From assembly GCF_030272615.1 (NCBI RefSeq), contig NC_081409.1:649604468-649668467 (forward strand): a stretch of 64,000 nucleotides of DNA. The letters are read 5' to 3'. The position numbers and the translations under genes were made by a program. Positions 1 through 11,862 of the stretch are shown here, piece after piece. The notes beneath the pieces are model-generated. The model was given only the letters and a program-made list of their open reading frames with translations. It was not told the DNA's origin and made no database searches. Numbering within the stretch: position 1 is the first letter of the stretch; the number at the start of each line of letters is the position of its first letter. Origin of the DNA: Cryptomeria japonica. Its lineage: Eukaryota; Streptophyta; Pinopsida; Cupressales; Cupressaceae.

Positions 1-1709
1 AACACAATGTACCACTGAGAGGGGGGTGAATCAATGGTTCCTAAAATATTTTCTTTTTAAACAAAGCTTTGAGTACCGGTTAACAACCTAAAATCTAAGC
101 AATCAAACTGGTAAGATACGAGAGGATATCAAAAGAGGCAAACACACAAATGCATAACCCACAATACTAGATGTATGAGGAAAACCCAATATGGGAAAAA
201 CCTCAATGAGAAATGCTACTAGAGTCTACTGCTCCAATCCAGCCTCACAATGAAACAATAGGTTACAATAATTTAGGGCACCAACCCAAGGAGCACCAAC
301 CTCTACTGATTTAGGGCACCAACACAAGGAGCACCAAGCACCAAATCGGTGTAAGATAATGAATATAATTTTAATGCAATGATAGCACCTAGTTGTAAAT
401 GAGTACTGTAACACCTGATCAACTGATGTCTATCAGTTATCAACCTCCTCTTCTTCATTGTTTCTTCCACTACCGGTTATTAGATTTCTTTCTTTGATCA
501 CTTACCGATTACTTCTAGCCTTTCTTCTCTTTTTCTGAACATGACACTTCATAGTGTCACACTTGGATGCTTTCCTAACCATTCACTCCTTCTTGGTACA
601 CTTGATCGTTAAGACTGTAAAATTTTACCGCTTGCTCTATCTATGCCGATTAGAGCCTCCCATCGGTTAAACCTGCTAACTCCACACTTTGACTCTCTAT
701 AAAGGAACTCTCAGACATATAGTCTCTTTTCTTTCTCAAGCTCTCTTCTCTCTCTCGACTTGCATCCAACATAAATCAATCCTAGTCTTGAGTTCACATA
801 TTTATGTATGAGGGTTCCTGCCAAAAGTAACATTCAAACGGTGGCGTGTTAGGGTTTTCCTTCACCAACTCAATTTGTATCTGATCTGATCTGATCTTCT
901 TTTTTGGAATGGTGATATGCATCACATCAAACAACACCACCATCTCTTTACCTTTCAATGTGCATTTTCCATTTTTGGATGTCAGCAACATGCTTGTTGG
1001 TGTTTCTCTGTCAATCGCCTTTAATGGCTTGGTCGTTTCCTTCAGCCAGCGAGTACAAGGATTAGATCATCCCACAAGGTCAGTTCAATCACCTTGCCAC
1101 CTCTTCTCCCTCAAGCCGAAATATTCTACCATCGTCCCATGATATGCGGGTTCTTCATTAATGTCGACCTACTTGTTAAATTGTATGTTGATGAGAACCT
1201 AACTAACCTCTGCGTGCTTTCCACCTAGTTTCCACATGTCATCCTTGTCGACATTCCACCTATGCTCAGACTGCATAGTCGGTTTGACATGCTTCATTGA
1301 CGAAGACATACTACTGGTTCAACTTCACATTATCGGTATAACCTATCCTCATTGGTGGACCTTCACACCAATTGATCTCTTCTTTTTTGGTGGATCAACT
1401 TGGGCTTCCATCAACCATGCTGGTCCATCCACTAAGTCCATTTACTGATTGCATTATTCTTCTCTTTGTTTGTCGGTGGTCACATCCCTTTGTTCTTCTT
1501 TGCTTCTTAGCTTGCTTGTCGGTGGTCCTGATTTACTGGTAGATTCTTCACTTCATGTGTACTGGTAACATACCTTTTATGTCTACTTACACACTCCATC
1601 CTTCATACCGATTGACATCATTACTTACTTCACCCATACCGGTCACCACTACCTAATCACCGGTTACCATTCCATACCAGTTGACATCAATGACAACATA
1701 ATGCCAACA
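1..1709 (-). mobile_element. Partial LTR, minus orientation, cut by window start
   Basis: Read on the minus strand, the unit begins at 1709 with TGTTGGCATTATGTTGTC and runs to CTCTCAGTGG near position 10, where the window cuts it off. The solo LTR at 28257-30003 begins almost identically and shares the internal phrase ggcaccaacccaaggagcac in opposite orientation (here near 280-330), so they are one family. It contains the G-tract plus TGAATCA motif (21-32) and the cccaatatgggaaaaacct block (about 185-205) found in most LTRs of this window. No PBS or coding sequence is visible, so solo versus full element cannot be decided. The short frames inside it are not genes. Confidence 0.75.
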
Positions 1710-2470
1710 TAATTTTTAGATTTGAGTCTTGGATTTACTTTCAAAATTTTTTTTCCCTCCTTCCAACATTCACATTTTCAAATTTTTAAAATTAAGTGGT
1801 TTATGCAACAAACCCTAATTTTTAAAATTAAATTAATCTTGTGTAATTTCAAATTTTCATTTAATCATTTAATTGATTCAAGTAAATCTAAAGTCTAAAG
1901 TCTCTTGTTGTCCCTCTAAACATCATAAAAGTTGGCCCTTAAGTGTGCCCTTTTTGTTGTCCTTTCAATTAATCCTTTTATCAAACATTCTACGTGTGTC
2001 CTATTTCGACCTTCAAGGCTTAATTTCACATATCTCGACATCTCCGATTTCCATATCTTTTTGGAACTCGCATAAAAATCACAATATCTTGCTTCCCCAA
2101 AAATTTGAAAAACATTTGGTCGGACGGTGAGTTTGGACCAAGTCGCTACCTACTTGTTCCTGACTTTATTGATTTTATTGCACAATTCCAGAGATTTATA
2201 AAATTTTATTGATTTTAGGTCACCCTAAGGTCGAAAACAAAGCTGAATTTCAACATTTCCATTGTCAATTTGAATTTTAAAATTAAGTGGTTCACCACAC
2301 ATACCTTAATTTTTAAAATTAAATTAATTTATTGAATATTTCGGTATTCTAAAATCTCAAAATTTTAATTAAGAGGTTAAATTTGGACAACCCTAATTTT
2401 AATTTTGACTTTCCCTCCTTTCAAACTTTTAAAATTAAGAGGTCATTTTCAGCCATAATTTTAAATTTTC
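1710..2470. repeat. AT-rich spacer with four dispersed TTTTAAAATTAAGNGGT units
   Basis: No gene is visible. Four degenerate units occur near 1781-1836, 2270-2327, 2356-2408 and 2427-2470. Each has a TTTTAAAATTAAG(T/A)GGT-like left arm, about 20 bases of spacer, and an (A)CCCTAATTTTTAAAATTAAA-like right arm. The arms are partly self-complementary, so each unit could fold as a weak AT-rich hairpin. This is probably leader or LTR sequence of the degraded element whose gag-like remnant follows. Confidence 0.45.
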
Positions 2471-2586
2471 AAATTCCTAGAAGATTGCATTATTCTTTCC
2501 AATATCTTTTCCCTAGTGCATGATTTGTACTATTATTAGGTTTACCTATAGTATCATTATTAGAAGAACTTGTAGAATTAAGGGTG

Positions 2587-3237
2587 TCCAAGGTTTAATT
2601 ACCAAAGAAATGGAGCCTAATTTGGCTAGCTTTTTCAATGAGGATATGGCTGCTTCTTCCCATCCTTCAAATATTCCTGTTTATCCTCTTGATAATTCTC
2701 ATAATTAGGAGGAATCACTAACTAGGGTATTCATTGATCAATTGAAAAATATGGACAATCAATTTGGTAATCTTCAAGATAGGATGAGTCAAGAATACCC
2801 AAAAAGTGAAGCTCTCCCATTGATTGAAGGATTAAAAAGAATATAAACATGGTGTTGATATCTTGTGTGGTATTGCTCATATTTTTGATTCTAATATCAT
2901 ATCTATGAAGAGTTGTTCCAAAAACCTAGGTTATACACAACCTCCTAGTCAAGTTAATCATTCTATTCCTTCAACAACTTCAATGACTAGTTTTCCTACC
3001 TTCACATCAAACATCATGGATACTTCTACCCAAAATGTCATACCTACAAATGTTAGTCATGGGGGCAATACTTTTTCTTTCATTTCTCCTACCATGAGTG
3101 TTCTCCTTCTTACCCAATCATATTCACCGCCTATAAATGTTTGTCAAGGGGGAAACTCCTTCAATGACAATTCCTTCATTCCTCCCATGAGTCTTCAATG
3201 TGCTACCCAATCTTCTCCATTACTCACTTTATCATAG
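2587..3237 (+). pseudogene. Weak gag N-terminus-like relic
   Basis: A plus-strand reading frame runs from about 2587 (IKGVQGLITKEMEPNLASFF...) through a TAG at 2706 and on with TRVFIDQLKNMDNQFGNLQD to about 2845. A second frame (2863-3237) is rich in Ser, Pro, Thr and Asn and lacks a recognisable domain. The FIDQLKNMDNQ-type amphipathic stretch resembles the N-terminal part of plant Ty3/gypsy gag proteins, but no zinc knuckle or Retrotrans_gag core is present. The segment ends abruptly where the minus-strand LTR at 3238 begins. Calling it gag is inference; it may be an unrelated low-complexity relic. Confidence 0.3.
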
Positions 3238-4711
3238 TGATAATCTTAGAGGATCCAGTTAATAGTAAGAGGGGGGGGTGAATCGGTATTAACAATAATT
3301 TCAATCTTAAAACTTTAACTTATAAAACTTCTTCAAATCAAACATAAACCAGTAATAAACTCTTTACCATTACTGATAATCAATGATAACCAACTATTAA
3401 ACCAGTTTATCAGAACATCTCATTAAGTGTTCGTCAATATGCATAAACTAAAAGTAAAACATAACAACACATAATTACATTCACTATATGAACACCATGT
3501 TTTTCACGTGGAAACCCAAATAGGGAAAAAACATGGTGGGAATTGGTACCCACAAAAAATGTGCACTCTTTCAGAATGCGCCCTATTAGGAGTAGACCAC
3601 ATTAGGAGTCACCCCGTTAAGGGATTTAGATGATGACTCCTATTGAAGCTTTGACCTATTAGGATCAACCTTGCAAGATTATTTAACACTTTGATATAGA
3701 GCTACCTGGTTAAGGGATTTACAATGTAAGGCCTTTTAGGACCCACCTAGTTAAGGGATTTTGATTGCTGCAATTGTTAGAGAACAACAATGAATGGTCT
3801 GGGTACAATACTTAATTGCTTGCTTGATCAGATCCAAATCTGATAATCTCTAGTAGATCTCATACTCTAGTTTGGCTTCACACTTTTCTCAAAACCACCA
3901 ACACACGAAATATCAACTGTACCAACATAAATAACCTTTATAACTTATTCGGTTACAAAACCCTAAGAGTTACAACATAGATAATCATAGATCTTTTACA
4001 GCTCATTACAGATCATCATTGATCATCATATGGATCATTACAATCAATTACAAATCAATTACAACCGTTGAATGATCATCGCATCTTGATCTGATACAAA
4101 GTCAAACCCTTAGAACACTCCATTAAGCACTTTACACATTCCCAATAAATTCGCTCTCCAAATGCGCCAAAAAATCTTTCAAACACTTCACATGGTTTAT
4201 GCCATGTCATCACCAACATTTGAACTTGATGTAGATCACCACCAAACCAAAAATCATTACCGGTTAAGAGAATTCTTTACCGGTCCTTAAACCCTTCTTA
4301 AACCCTAGCAAAAATACAACAAAAATTAGAAACATGATTTCCGATAACCAAAAACATGATGTGGTTCCGATCAAATACATATTACAATGATACAAGCTCA
4401 CATTCCAAACCATAATACTTCAATCATCACCAATCACCAGATCAAATCAAAACATTCCCCATTTAACGATTAAGGTCCTAATTCCCAGTTCACTGTCTAT
4501 AATACCAGTAAGGCATTTTCAGTAGACCAAAAAGACTTAGATGAAAAAATACAACATAGTAAACATCAGTTGTCATCAATGAGAACACAAATAACTGATC
4601 AAAGTCATCCAATCATACAATCTCAATCTCTTCATCACAATGTCATCACAAACAATCCTTTAGCGATTCAGTCACCATTCTTGATCTCCATTAATTATGC
4701 CAAGCATGCCA
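3238..4711 (-). mobile_element. 3' LTR of a minus-strand copia-like element
   Basis: On the minus strand the unit opens with TGTTGGCATGCTTGGC at 4711 and ends near 3238. It carries the 8-G tract followed by TGAATCGG (3271-3285) and the cacgtggaaacccaaatagg / acatggtggg block (3508-3541). A polypurine tract lies just beyond its 5' end (4712-4727), which marks it as a 3' LTR. The left boundary at 3238 (TG) is inferred by analogy. It also has several GTTAAGGGATT-type repeats (3620-3760), matching inverted copies in the plus-strand LTR that follows. Confidence 0.65.
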
Positions 4712-4727
4712 ACATTCTCCCCCTTTG
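4712..4727 (-). other. Polypurine tract
   Basis: On the minus strand this reads GCCAAAGGGGGAGAA immediately before TGTTGG of the LTR. It matches the PPT at 8740-8754, where the identical arrangement precedes the 3' LTR of the well-defined copia element. It primes plus-strand synthesis in LTR retrotransposons. Confidence 0.7.
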
Positions 4728-5898
4728 GCATTGATGTCAAAACCAACATAAACTCCAACATATTCAACTAAAATCATGCTGCTCAATTATGAAACTTCTC
4801 CATTGTACTTCACTCTTCTGTCCGTTCACTCAGTTTATCTTTACTTGGAGCTAAATCTTGATGAGTTATCAACTTCCAGAAGCGGCGAAGAACGGATGAT
4901 GGAGAACGTCTTGAGATTTGTTCAAGATTGTTTTACTCTATGCAATGTGATTAAACAGTCAAGATTGGACCGACTGTATTGATAACCTAGATGCTTAGGG
5001 TTTAGGGTTTATGCTACCAACCTAATTGTTGTCTATAAGGTCGATGATGATTTGCATTGTGAAGTTGTTGGCAAATGTTATGTGTATCCAAGTGAAGAGA
5101 TACTTGATTCTTGCCAGACTAGAGAAGTGAGTGGATACCTGCAAAGTATGATTGCAGAAGTATAAGAACTGAAGTGGATCTGCCTTAGCATTGAGTGCTG
5201 TTATTAGATCAGTGTATTACCTATTGACTTCTAATCATTTCAATAGTTGGAAAATCCCTTTACCAGGTAGCTTTAACAGGATTTTTGTAAATCCTTTAAC
5301 AGGGTGACTCAAAATCATCGAGTTCTTCAAATCCTCTTGTGAGGTAACCTTTAACAGGGTTCTAACCTTTAACCAGGTATTTAGCCATCCCTTAACCGAG
5401 TGATCCCTAGCAGGATCGGTTCCTAGCAGAACCTATTGTAAAGTCCTTAACTGAACTAGGCTCCTAACATATTGGACTTTAGAAGAGTTCAAGAACAACT
5501 TGTGTGTATTCATCCCCACCGTGGTTTTTCCCAGTTGGGTTTCCACGTGAAAAATCAGTGTGTCATGTGTTATGCTATTTCATGTGATTTTTTAGTTTTT
5601 TCTGTTAAGTGGTAATGCATGCTGATCTAGTGGTCATTATATTTCTAATGTATTACTTGTTTAAGCATATGGGTGAAGTGGAAATGAGATATTAGGTTTT
5701 GTGAAGATCTAAGTGTTACCGGTTTATGACTTTTACAGTCACTATGTTTTACCGGTATTGCCTTGATTTAGATCGATGATGTTGTTCACCGGTTAGTGCA
5801 GTCTTTGCAGTTTAAGTTGTTATTGAAGTTTTTTTCCATACTAATTCACCCCCCCTCTCAGTATCTATTGAGTATTTACTATTCATCATTATTCATCA
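4728..5898 (+). mobile_element. 5' LTR of a plus-strand copia element (left edge uncertain)
   Basis: The right end is clear: an 8-C tract followed by tctcagtatc (5849-5866), then ...attcatca at 5898 and a PBS. The block ccaccgtggtttttccc / gggtttccacgtgaaaaatc (5518-5562) is the complement of the block in the minus LTRs. The segment 5265-5440 holds about seven degenerate CCTTTAACAGGGT repeats. I cannot place the left end; the LTR probably starts between about 4728 and 5050. The frame at 4776-4982 has no recognisable product. Confidence 0.6.
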
Positions 5899-5900
5899 AT

Positions 5901-5912
5901 TGGTATCAGAGC
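5901..5912 (+). other. Primer binding site (initiator Met tRNA)
   Basis: TGGTATCAGAGC follows the LTR end by two bases. This is the standard plant copia PBS, complementary to the 3' end of initiator tRNA-Met. Confidence 0.85.
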
Positions 5913-5969
5913 GTCCTCCAAGTCCTCTGTGTTGTAAGCTTAACCGCTTGAGGAAAAGATCCCATTCTA

Positions 5970-6933
5970 ATGATGAAGAGGGAAGGTTCTAAGTTCAACA
6001 AAGATAACTTTAAGATATGGAAGGACAAAATGAAGATATACATTAAAAGCATGGGTTCTCAACACTGGAGCTATGTTGAGAATACTTATGTTGTCCCTAT
6101 TGGTACTCTCACTGATGATCAAAGAAGAGAAATTCAGGAGAATGGGCAAGTCATGGAAGCTCTTATTAGTAGTCTATCTGATGTTGAGTTTATAGATGTT
6201 CAAGAGAAAGACAATCCCAAAGATGTATGGGATACTCTGGAGTCTATCTATGGCGGTGATGAGCATGTGAAGTAGGCTAAGGAAGAAAGCCTTAGAGGAA
6301 GGTTTGAAGACATGCGGATGGTTGAAGGAGAGACCATTCAACAATATGGGATAAGGATTAAAACTATTGTTGGAGACATCAAGAGTGCAGGAGGTACAAT
6401 GGATGATTCCACCATTGTTAGCAAAGTTTTGAGATCCTTATTACCAGTCTATGCAATAAGGGTTTCTGCTATTCAAGAGTTGAGATCTATTGATAAGACA
6501 AAGGTGTCCCTAGATTCCATCATTGCTAAGTTGACCACATATGAGCTAAACAGTTATGATGGCAGTGTTTAGAAGACTGATTCAACTTTTAGGGCATCTG
6601 TTGCACTATCTAGAAAGGGAAAAGAAGCTAGTACCAGCTGCGAACCTAGATAAAGCAGAGATATGCATGATGAGGAGATCCTGATGGAATTTGAAGCTCT
6701 TCTGGCCAAGAGACTTCCTAAGGGAACTGGAAAATACAGAGGTAAGCTCGCTTTGAAATGCTTTTCTTGCAATAGGATAGGACACATTTTTGTAAACTAT
6801 CCTAACAGTGATAATAAGGACAAACTAGAGAGGTTCAAAAAGTTCAAAGGAGGAAATAGGAGAAACTGTCTTGTTGCAGTTGATGAAGGTGTCACTGATG
6901 ATGAATCAGAAGATGAAGAAAGCGAAGACATAG
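5970..6933 (+). pseudogene. gag: Ty1/copia gag relic, truncated
   Basis: One frame is readable from ATG 5970 to 6933 with in-frame stops near 6273, 6570 and 6651. It begins FNKDNFKIWKDKMKIYIKS, the usual copia gag opening (N-x-x-x-W-K-x-x-M). It continues through a UBN2-type gag body (DVWDTLESIYGGD, VSKVLRSLLPVYAI) to a zinc knuckle, CFSCNRIGHIFVNYP. The last cysteine of that CCHC motif has become Tyr. An acidic tail (DEGVTDDESEDEESED) ends where the gypsy LTR starts at 6934. Gag would form the virus-like particle and bind RNA. The rest of this element's pol is not adjacent; the copia pol segment at 20997-22201 is in the same orientation and may be its remainder after a large insertion and deletion. 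Confidence 0.85.
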
Positions 6934-7510
6934 TGTAGACGTATAAAAATGACCATATTCCTAAATGAATATTTTATGTTCATTCCTCTATTTAGTTAAA
7001 TCTAATTTAATTAAATTACCTACATTCTTCTATTTTTATTAAGTAAATTATTCAATTTACTTAGTTAAATTGACTTATGTCATTTAATGGGATAAATCAT
7101 TTTATTCAATTAAACCCCTTCTCTCTACTTTTAATTAGATTTATATTTAATTAATAGTTTACCCCAAATTGAATAAATCTAATTTATTCAATTTCCCAAA
7201 TTACATCTAAATTGAAATAAAACATTTTATTTTAATTAAATCCTTTTATTCCTCATCCACTTGCAAAAATCCTACATCTCCCACTTGCCTCCTAAACCCC
7301 CTTCTAGACTCTTCTAATCACTTGTAAATTAGCCTAACCCATCTCCTAAATATTGTCACATCCCTAAGCAAGGGGAAGTCACTTCTCAAACTCTCAAAGT
7401 CTTTGAAAACCATTAAAGGCTTCAACAACTTGACTTTGAAAGTCTTCCAAACCATTAATGGTTAACTCAACCCTCCAACATGATTAGAGACTTTCTCTAA
7501 ACTCAACCCA

Positions 7511-7515
7511 CATCT
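7511..7515. repeat. Left target-site duplication (CATCT) of the older solo LTR
   Basis: CATCT here and CATCT at 15240-15244 flank the outer LTR pieces exactly, as expected for a 5-bp integrase duplication. Confidence 0.85.
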
Positions 7516-7698
7516 TGTTAGGTCCCAGAGACAACTAAGAGGGGGGGGGGGGGGGCGTGAATCAGTTGTCAAATAAATTCAAACCAAAACAACTTAACCA
7601 ACTTAATGCTTAATACCGGTAATCCAGTTAAGTATGCCGGTAGACAATGTTAACAGTTAATTGCTATACCGGTACAGATTAATGTATGAAACATAAAA

Positions 7699-7703
7699 AT
7701 AAA
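7699..7703. repeat. Target-site duplication ATAAA, left copy
   Basis: ATAAA at 7699-7703 is repeated at 14354-14358, exactly flanking the TG...CA termini of the copia element. Confidence 0.9.
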
Positions 7704-8739
7704 TGTTAGGTCCTGGAGACAACTAAGAGAGGGGGGGGGTGAATCAGTTGTCTAATAAATTCAAACCAAAAACTAATTAACCAACTTAATGCTTAATACC
7801 GGTAAACCAGTTAAGTATGCCGGTAGACAGTGTTAACAGTAAATTGCTATACCGGTAAGGATTAATGCATAAAACATAAACATAAAGTCATCCACAACAC
7901 ATGACACCATTATTTGTACTTGGAAACCCTGTAAGGGGAAAAACCACGGTGGGAAACCTTACCCACAATCAGATGATACTACTACAGATAGTAAGTGTAC
8001 ATAAATGGGGTCTGCACATGTAGAAAGGCCAACAGTCTAGAGCTCACTGCTCAATCACAAAATGGGAGTCACACTGACTACAATTGGATGGTTAAATCCA
8101 ATAAGAATGTATTGCACAAAATAGCATCCTCAGATGCTGGATTTAGTACCAGTGTAATGCCGATATGCTTCTACAAAAACCTAACTTCATCTTCAAATGA
8201 TGTCTACGTGTATATCCCTCCTTTATTTCGCATATACCTTCACTTAATTCTTTTTCGCATTCCACACTTGATCTTACAAATAAGATCTTACATTTATACC
8301 ATACCCTAAGACCAATTTTAGTAGGTCAGCTCTACAAGATATTACAAGAAAACATTTTACAAACAATATAATATCCGATGCAATAATTGATTAAACATGT
8401 TGGCTTAATGAATTTACAACAATAATAAATCATCTCCATAGCGTGCCATGCTGATCTGGAAAAGATAAACCTACCGGTGTAACCCTAGATAAGCCGATAA
8501 AGGCAAATATGCAAATATGAATATACCAATGATTAATTCTTCAAAACAAAGTGTCTACATGATGTCTTCAACATTACCAAGTGTCTTCCATATCATTCCA
8601 GGTACCGGTGAACAATATATCATGTCGGTGAACCATGTTCTAGTAACTGTTGCACAGTTTACTTGCTTGCCAGTGAATGTTGCTGGATCTCCAAAGTAGG
8701 TGTTGACATCAATGACAAAACCATACCAAAATACCAACA
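7704..8739 (-). mobile_element. 3' LTR of the nested copia
   Basis: This 1036-bp LTR reads TGTTGGTATTTTGGTATGG...CCTAACA on the minus strand. It aligns along its length with the 5' LTR at 13304-14353. It contains a 9-G tract (7731-7739), the ggaaaccctgtaaggggaaa / accacggtgggaaa block (7922-7958) and several ACCGGT hexamers. Frames at 7995-8309 and 8517-8896 lie inside it and are not genes. Confidence 0.9.
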
Positions 8740-8754
8740 ATCTCCCCCTTTGGC
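8740..8754 (-). other. Polypurine tract of the nested copia
   Basis: The minus strand reads GCCAAAGGGGGAGAT directly before the 3' LTR start TGTTGG. Confidence 0.85.
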
Positions 8755-9101
8755 ATTGATGGCAACACAAGATGGAAAAACCATCAAAGTGCCAAAACAG
8801 AAATGCCAAATACAAAAACCAACAATCTCCATTTCTCCCCATGGGAGTAACATGTGTTTATCCAAAGATTTATTTTCAATACCAATGTCTCCTTAGATGT
8901 GTTTTTCAAAATCTCTCCCCAAAAGGATAATGTGTTTTTCCATAGATATCTCTCCCCCTTTGACATCAAATTCCAAAGTCACAAAAAGTCAAGTTCATAC
9001 AAAATACCAACTGCTCCTCCCGAGAAGTAGCTTCCTCATCAAATACCGAAATAAAAGATTTGACTTTTTAATTCTACCGGTTGATGACAATCATGAACTG
9101 T

Positions 9102-10778
9102 CTAAGTCTCTACCAGTGGTGGTATGACTCCAAGTTGATCTCTGAGATACTCAAAAGTCTCCTTAGGCAAAGGTTTTGTGAAAATATCTACAAGCTGTTC
9201 TTTAGTATTCACATAAACCAGTTTTATCTCTTTTTCTTCAACTTTTTCCCTTAGAAAATTCAGTTTGATAGAAACATGTTTTGTTTTAGAATGTAATACT
9301 AGATTCTTAGATATATCAATTGCTGCAGTGTTATCACAGTATATAGTAATGGGTTCCTTGTATTTTACCTTTATGTCTTTCAACATTTGCTTAAGCCATA
9401 ATACCTGTGTACAGTTTGTTGCTGCTGCAACATATTTTGATTCTACTGTTGATAAAGATGTACAACTATGTTTCTTACTTAACCAAGAATCTAATCTCTT
9501 TCCAAGAAAGAATGCTCTTCCGGTGGTGCTCTTTCTATCATCTACATCACCTGCCCAATTTGCATCTATGTATGCACATAGGTCAAAATTTTCATCTTTA
9601 GGATACCATAATCCAAGATTTGTTGTGCCTTGTAAGTACTAGAAAATCCTTTTTACTGTTGATTCATGATTTTCCCTAGGATTACTCTAAAATCTAGAAA
9701 CAATACATATAGCATTCATAATATCAGGCCTGGTTTGTGTCAAATACAGTAAACCTCCTATCATAGATTTGTATCTAGTTGGATTAAGAGGTGTAGATTC
9801 ATCCCTTTGAGATAATTTGTCATTTGTAGTCATAGGTGTGCTTACCGGTTTAGAGTTCTCCATCCCAAATTTCTTTAGTAATTCTTTTAAGTACTTGGAT
9901 TGACTCAAAAATATACCTTTATTAGTCTGAGAAATCTGCAAACCTAAAAAGAATTTTATTTCTCCAATCATAGACATTTCAAATTCCTACTGCATTTCAA
10001 GAGAAAATTCCTTACATAATCCATCTTCTCCTCCAAAGATTATATCATCAACAAATACTTCAATAATCAAGATGTCATCATTAGTTATTTTGTAGTATAA
10101 ATTTCTATCTGCATTTCTTTTAGTAAAACCAATCTTCAAAAGATACTTCTCCAATCTTGCATACCAAGCTCTTGGGGCTTGTTTCAATCCATAGAGAGCT
10201 TTTCTTAACCTGCAAACCATATTATTGTCATCTGTCAAAGAAAATCCATCAGGTTGTTCAATATATACTTCTTCTTCAAGATCTCCATTCAAAAATGCAC
10301 ATTTAATATCCATTTGATAAACTTTGTAGTCCTTGTGAGTTGCAAAAGCCAAAAATAATCTAACTGCCTCAATTCTGGCTACCGTTGCAAAGGTTTCATT
10401 GTAATCAACTCCTTCTTTCTGAGAATATCCCTTACACACTAGTCTTGCTTTATTTCTGACAACCTTACCATCTTCATTAAGTTTGTTTCTAAATACCCAT
10501 TTAGTTCCAATTACTGTTTTATCTTTAGGCCGGGGAACTAATGTCCAAGTATTATTTTTCTCAATTTGTCCTAATTCTTCTTCCATAGCTTTAATCCAAA
10601 ATTTATCTTCACATGCCTCATTGATAGATGATGGTTCAATTTGAGAAATAAGACATACCTCTTCATTTGCCAATCTTCCTCTTGTCATAACTTCTTTAAA
10701 TTTGTTTCCAATTATCTGATCTTCAGAATGATTCAATCTTACATACTGGGGTGTCTTAGTTTTGTTGTTGTTCTTCAA
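9102..10778 (-). pseudogene. pol: Copia reverse transcriptase and RNase H relic
   Basis: The frame runs from 10778 down to 9102 with stops between 9977 and 9987 and between 9386 and 9687. RT motifs are clear: [77 protein letters not shown], and the catalytic [10 protein letters not shown] (FVDD in place of the commoner YVDD). The connection has SQSKYLKELLKKFGM and PMTTNDKLSQ, then RNase H with RKSTTGRAFFLG, YVAAATNCTQ, IYCDNTAAIDISKN and VDIFTKPLPKETF. The domain order, with integrase upstream, is that of Ty1/copia. It would make cDNA from the element RNA. The RT block is one of the best preserved in the window, but the stops rule out a full product. Confidence 0.93.
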
Positions 10779-10922
10779 TTATTGTGGAATCTTCATATGA
10801 TACCAGGGTAACTGGATCTTCATTCTGCACTGGTGGATTCAGTATAGGTTCATTTGTCACAATTTCTGTTGCCGGTTCAAAGTCTATATACCTTGAAGTT
10901 CCTCTGAATTCTTCATCAATCT

Positions 10923-11862
10923 TTACATTTGTACTCTCAACAATTTTCTACAATCTTTTATTAAAACATCTATATGCCTTGCTCTTAGATGAATAACCAA
11001 GAAAGATTCCTTCATCACTTCTAGGATCAAATTTGCCAATATACTCATCTCTTCTAATATAACATTTACTTCCAAAAATTCTGAAATACTTAAGAGTAGG
11101 AGTATTACCAAACCATAGTTCTGGAGGGGTCTTACCGGTTTCACCTTGGATGTGAACTTTGTTGAATGTACAGGCAATAGTGCTAACTGCCTCTCTCCAA
11201 TACACATGTGGTAGATTTGCTTCTGATAACATACTTCTAGCTGCATCCAAGATAGTTCTGTTTTTCCTTTCAACAACTCCATTCTGCTGTGGTTTTTGAG
11301 GTGCTGATAACTATCTTCTGATTCCATTCACTTCATAGAATGTATTAAAGTCCTTAGATGTGAATTATCCTCCTTGATCTAATCTTAAACAGTTGATTTT
11401 CTTACCGGTTTCATTTTCAACCATTGCTTTGAATAGTTTGAACTTTCCAAGTGCTTCTGATTTCTCTCTGAGAAAAGTAACCCAACACATTCTAGAGTAA
11501 TCATCAATAATTAGCATGAAATATCTATCACCTTGTAAGCTTTTGGTTCTAGCTCGACCACATAAATCAGTGTGAATTAAATCAAGAGCATTATTGGATT
11601 TTTCTGGAATACTTTTGAAACTAGCTCTAACTTGTTTTCCAAATTGACATTCCTTAGAAATTGTATTATGATGTTTCATAATTTTAGGTAGATCTCTAAC
11701 TGCCTTAAAAGTATTGATTTTTACCATGCAATCAAATTTTACATGACGTAGTCTCTTATGCCATAACCAACTTTCATCTATATGTGCAATTAAGCATGCC
11801 TTTTCACTGTTATTCAAATGAAAGATATTGCCTCTAGTTTGATTACCGGCTGCAATTTCCAA
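10923..11862 (-). pseudogene. int: Copia GAG-pre-integrase and integrase relic
   Basis: From 11862 the frame gives the H-x-x-x-H/C-x-x-C region (LWHKRLRHVKFDCMVKI, KECQFGKQVRASF), then the core: LIHTDLCG, MLIIDDYSRMCWVTFLREKS, LRLDQGG. A stop interrupts after QGG. The same frame resumes with PQQNGVVERKN, which holds the catalytic Glu, and continues to 10923 with RYFRIFGSKCYIRRDE-like and FDPRSDEGIFLGYSSKSKAY motifs of the C-terminal part. D, D and E of the catalytic triad all look present. Integrase would insert the cDNA; this copy is broken by at least two stops. Confidence 0.9.

Noticed and set aside
4994-5010. TTAGGGTTTAGGGTTT resembling plant telomere repeat
   Set aside because: Only about two and a half units inside an LTR; too short for a telomeric or interstitial telomeric array.
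5901-5912. Possible tRNA gene near TGGTATCAGAGC sites
   Set aside because: These are primer binding sites complementary to a tRNA 3' end; no cloverleaf surrounds them.
8517-8896. Overlapping frames on both strands of an LTR
   Set aside because: They fall within the 3' LTR and PPT region of the nested copia; no coding signal.
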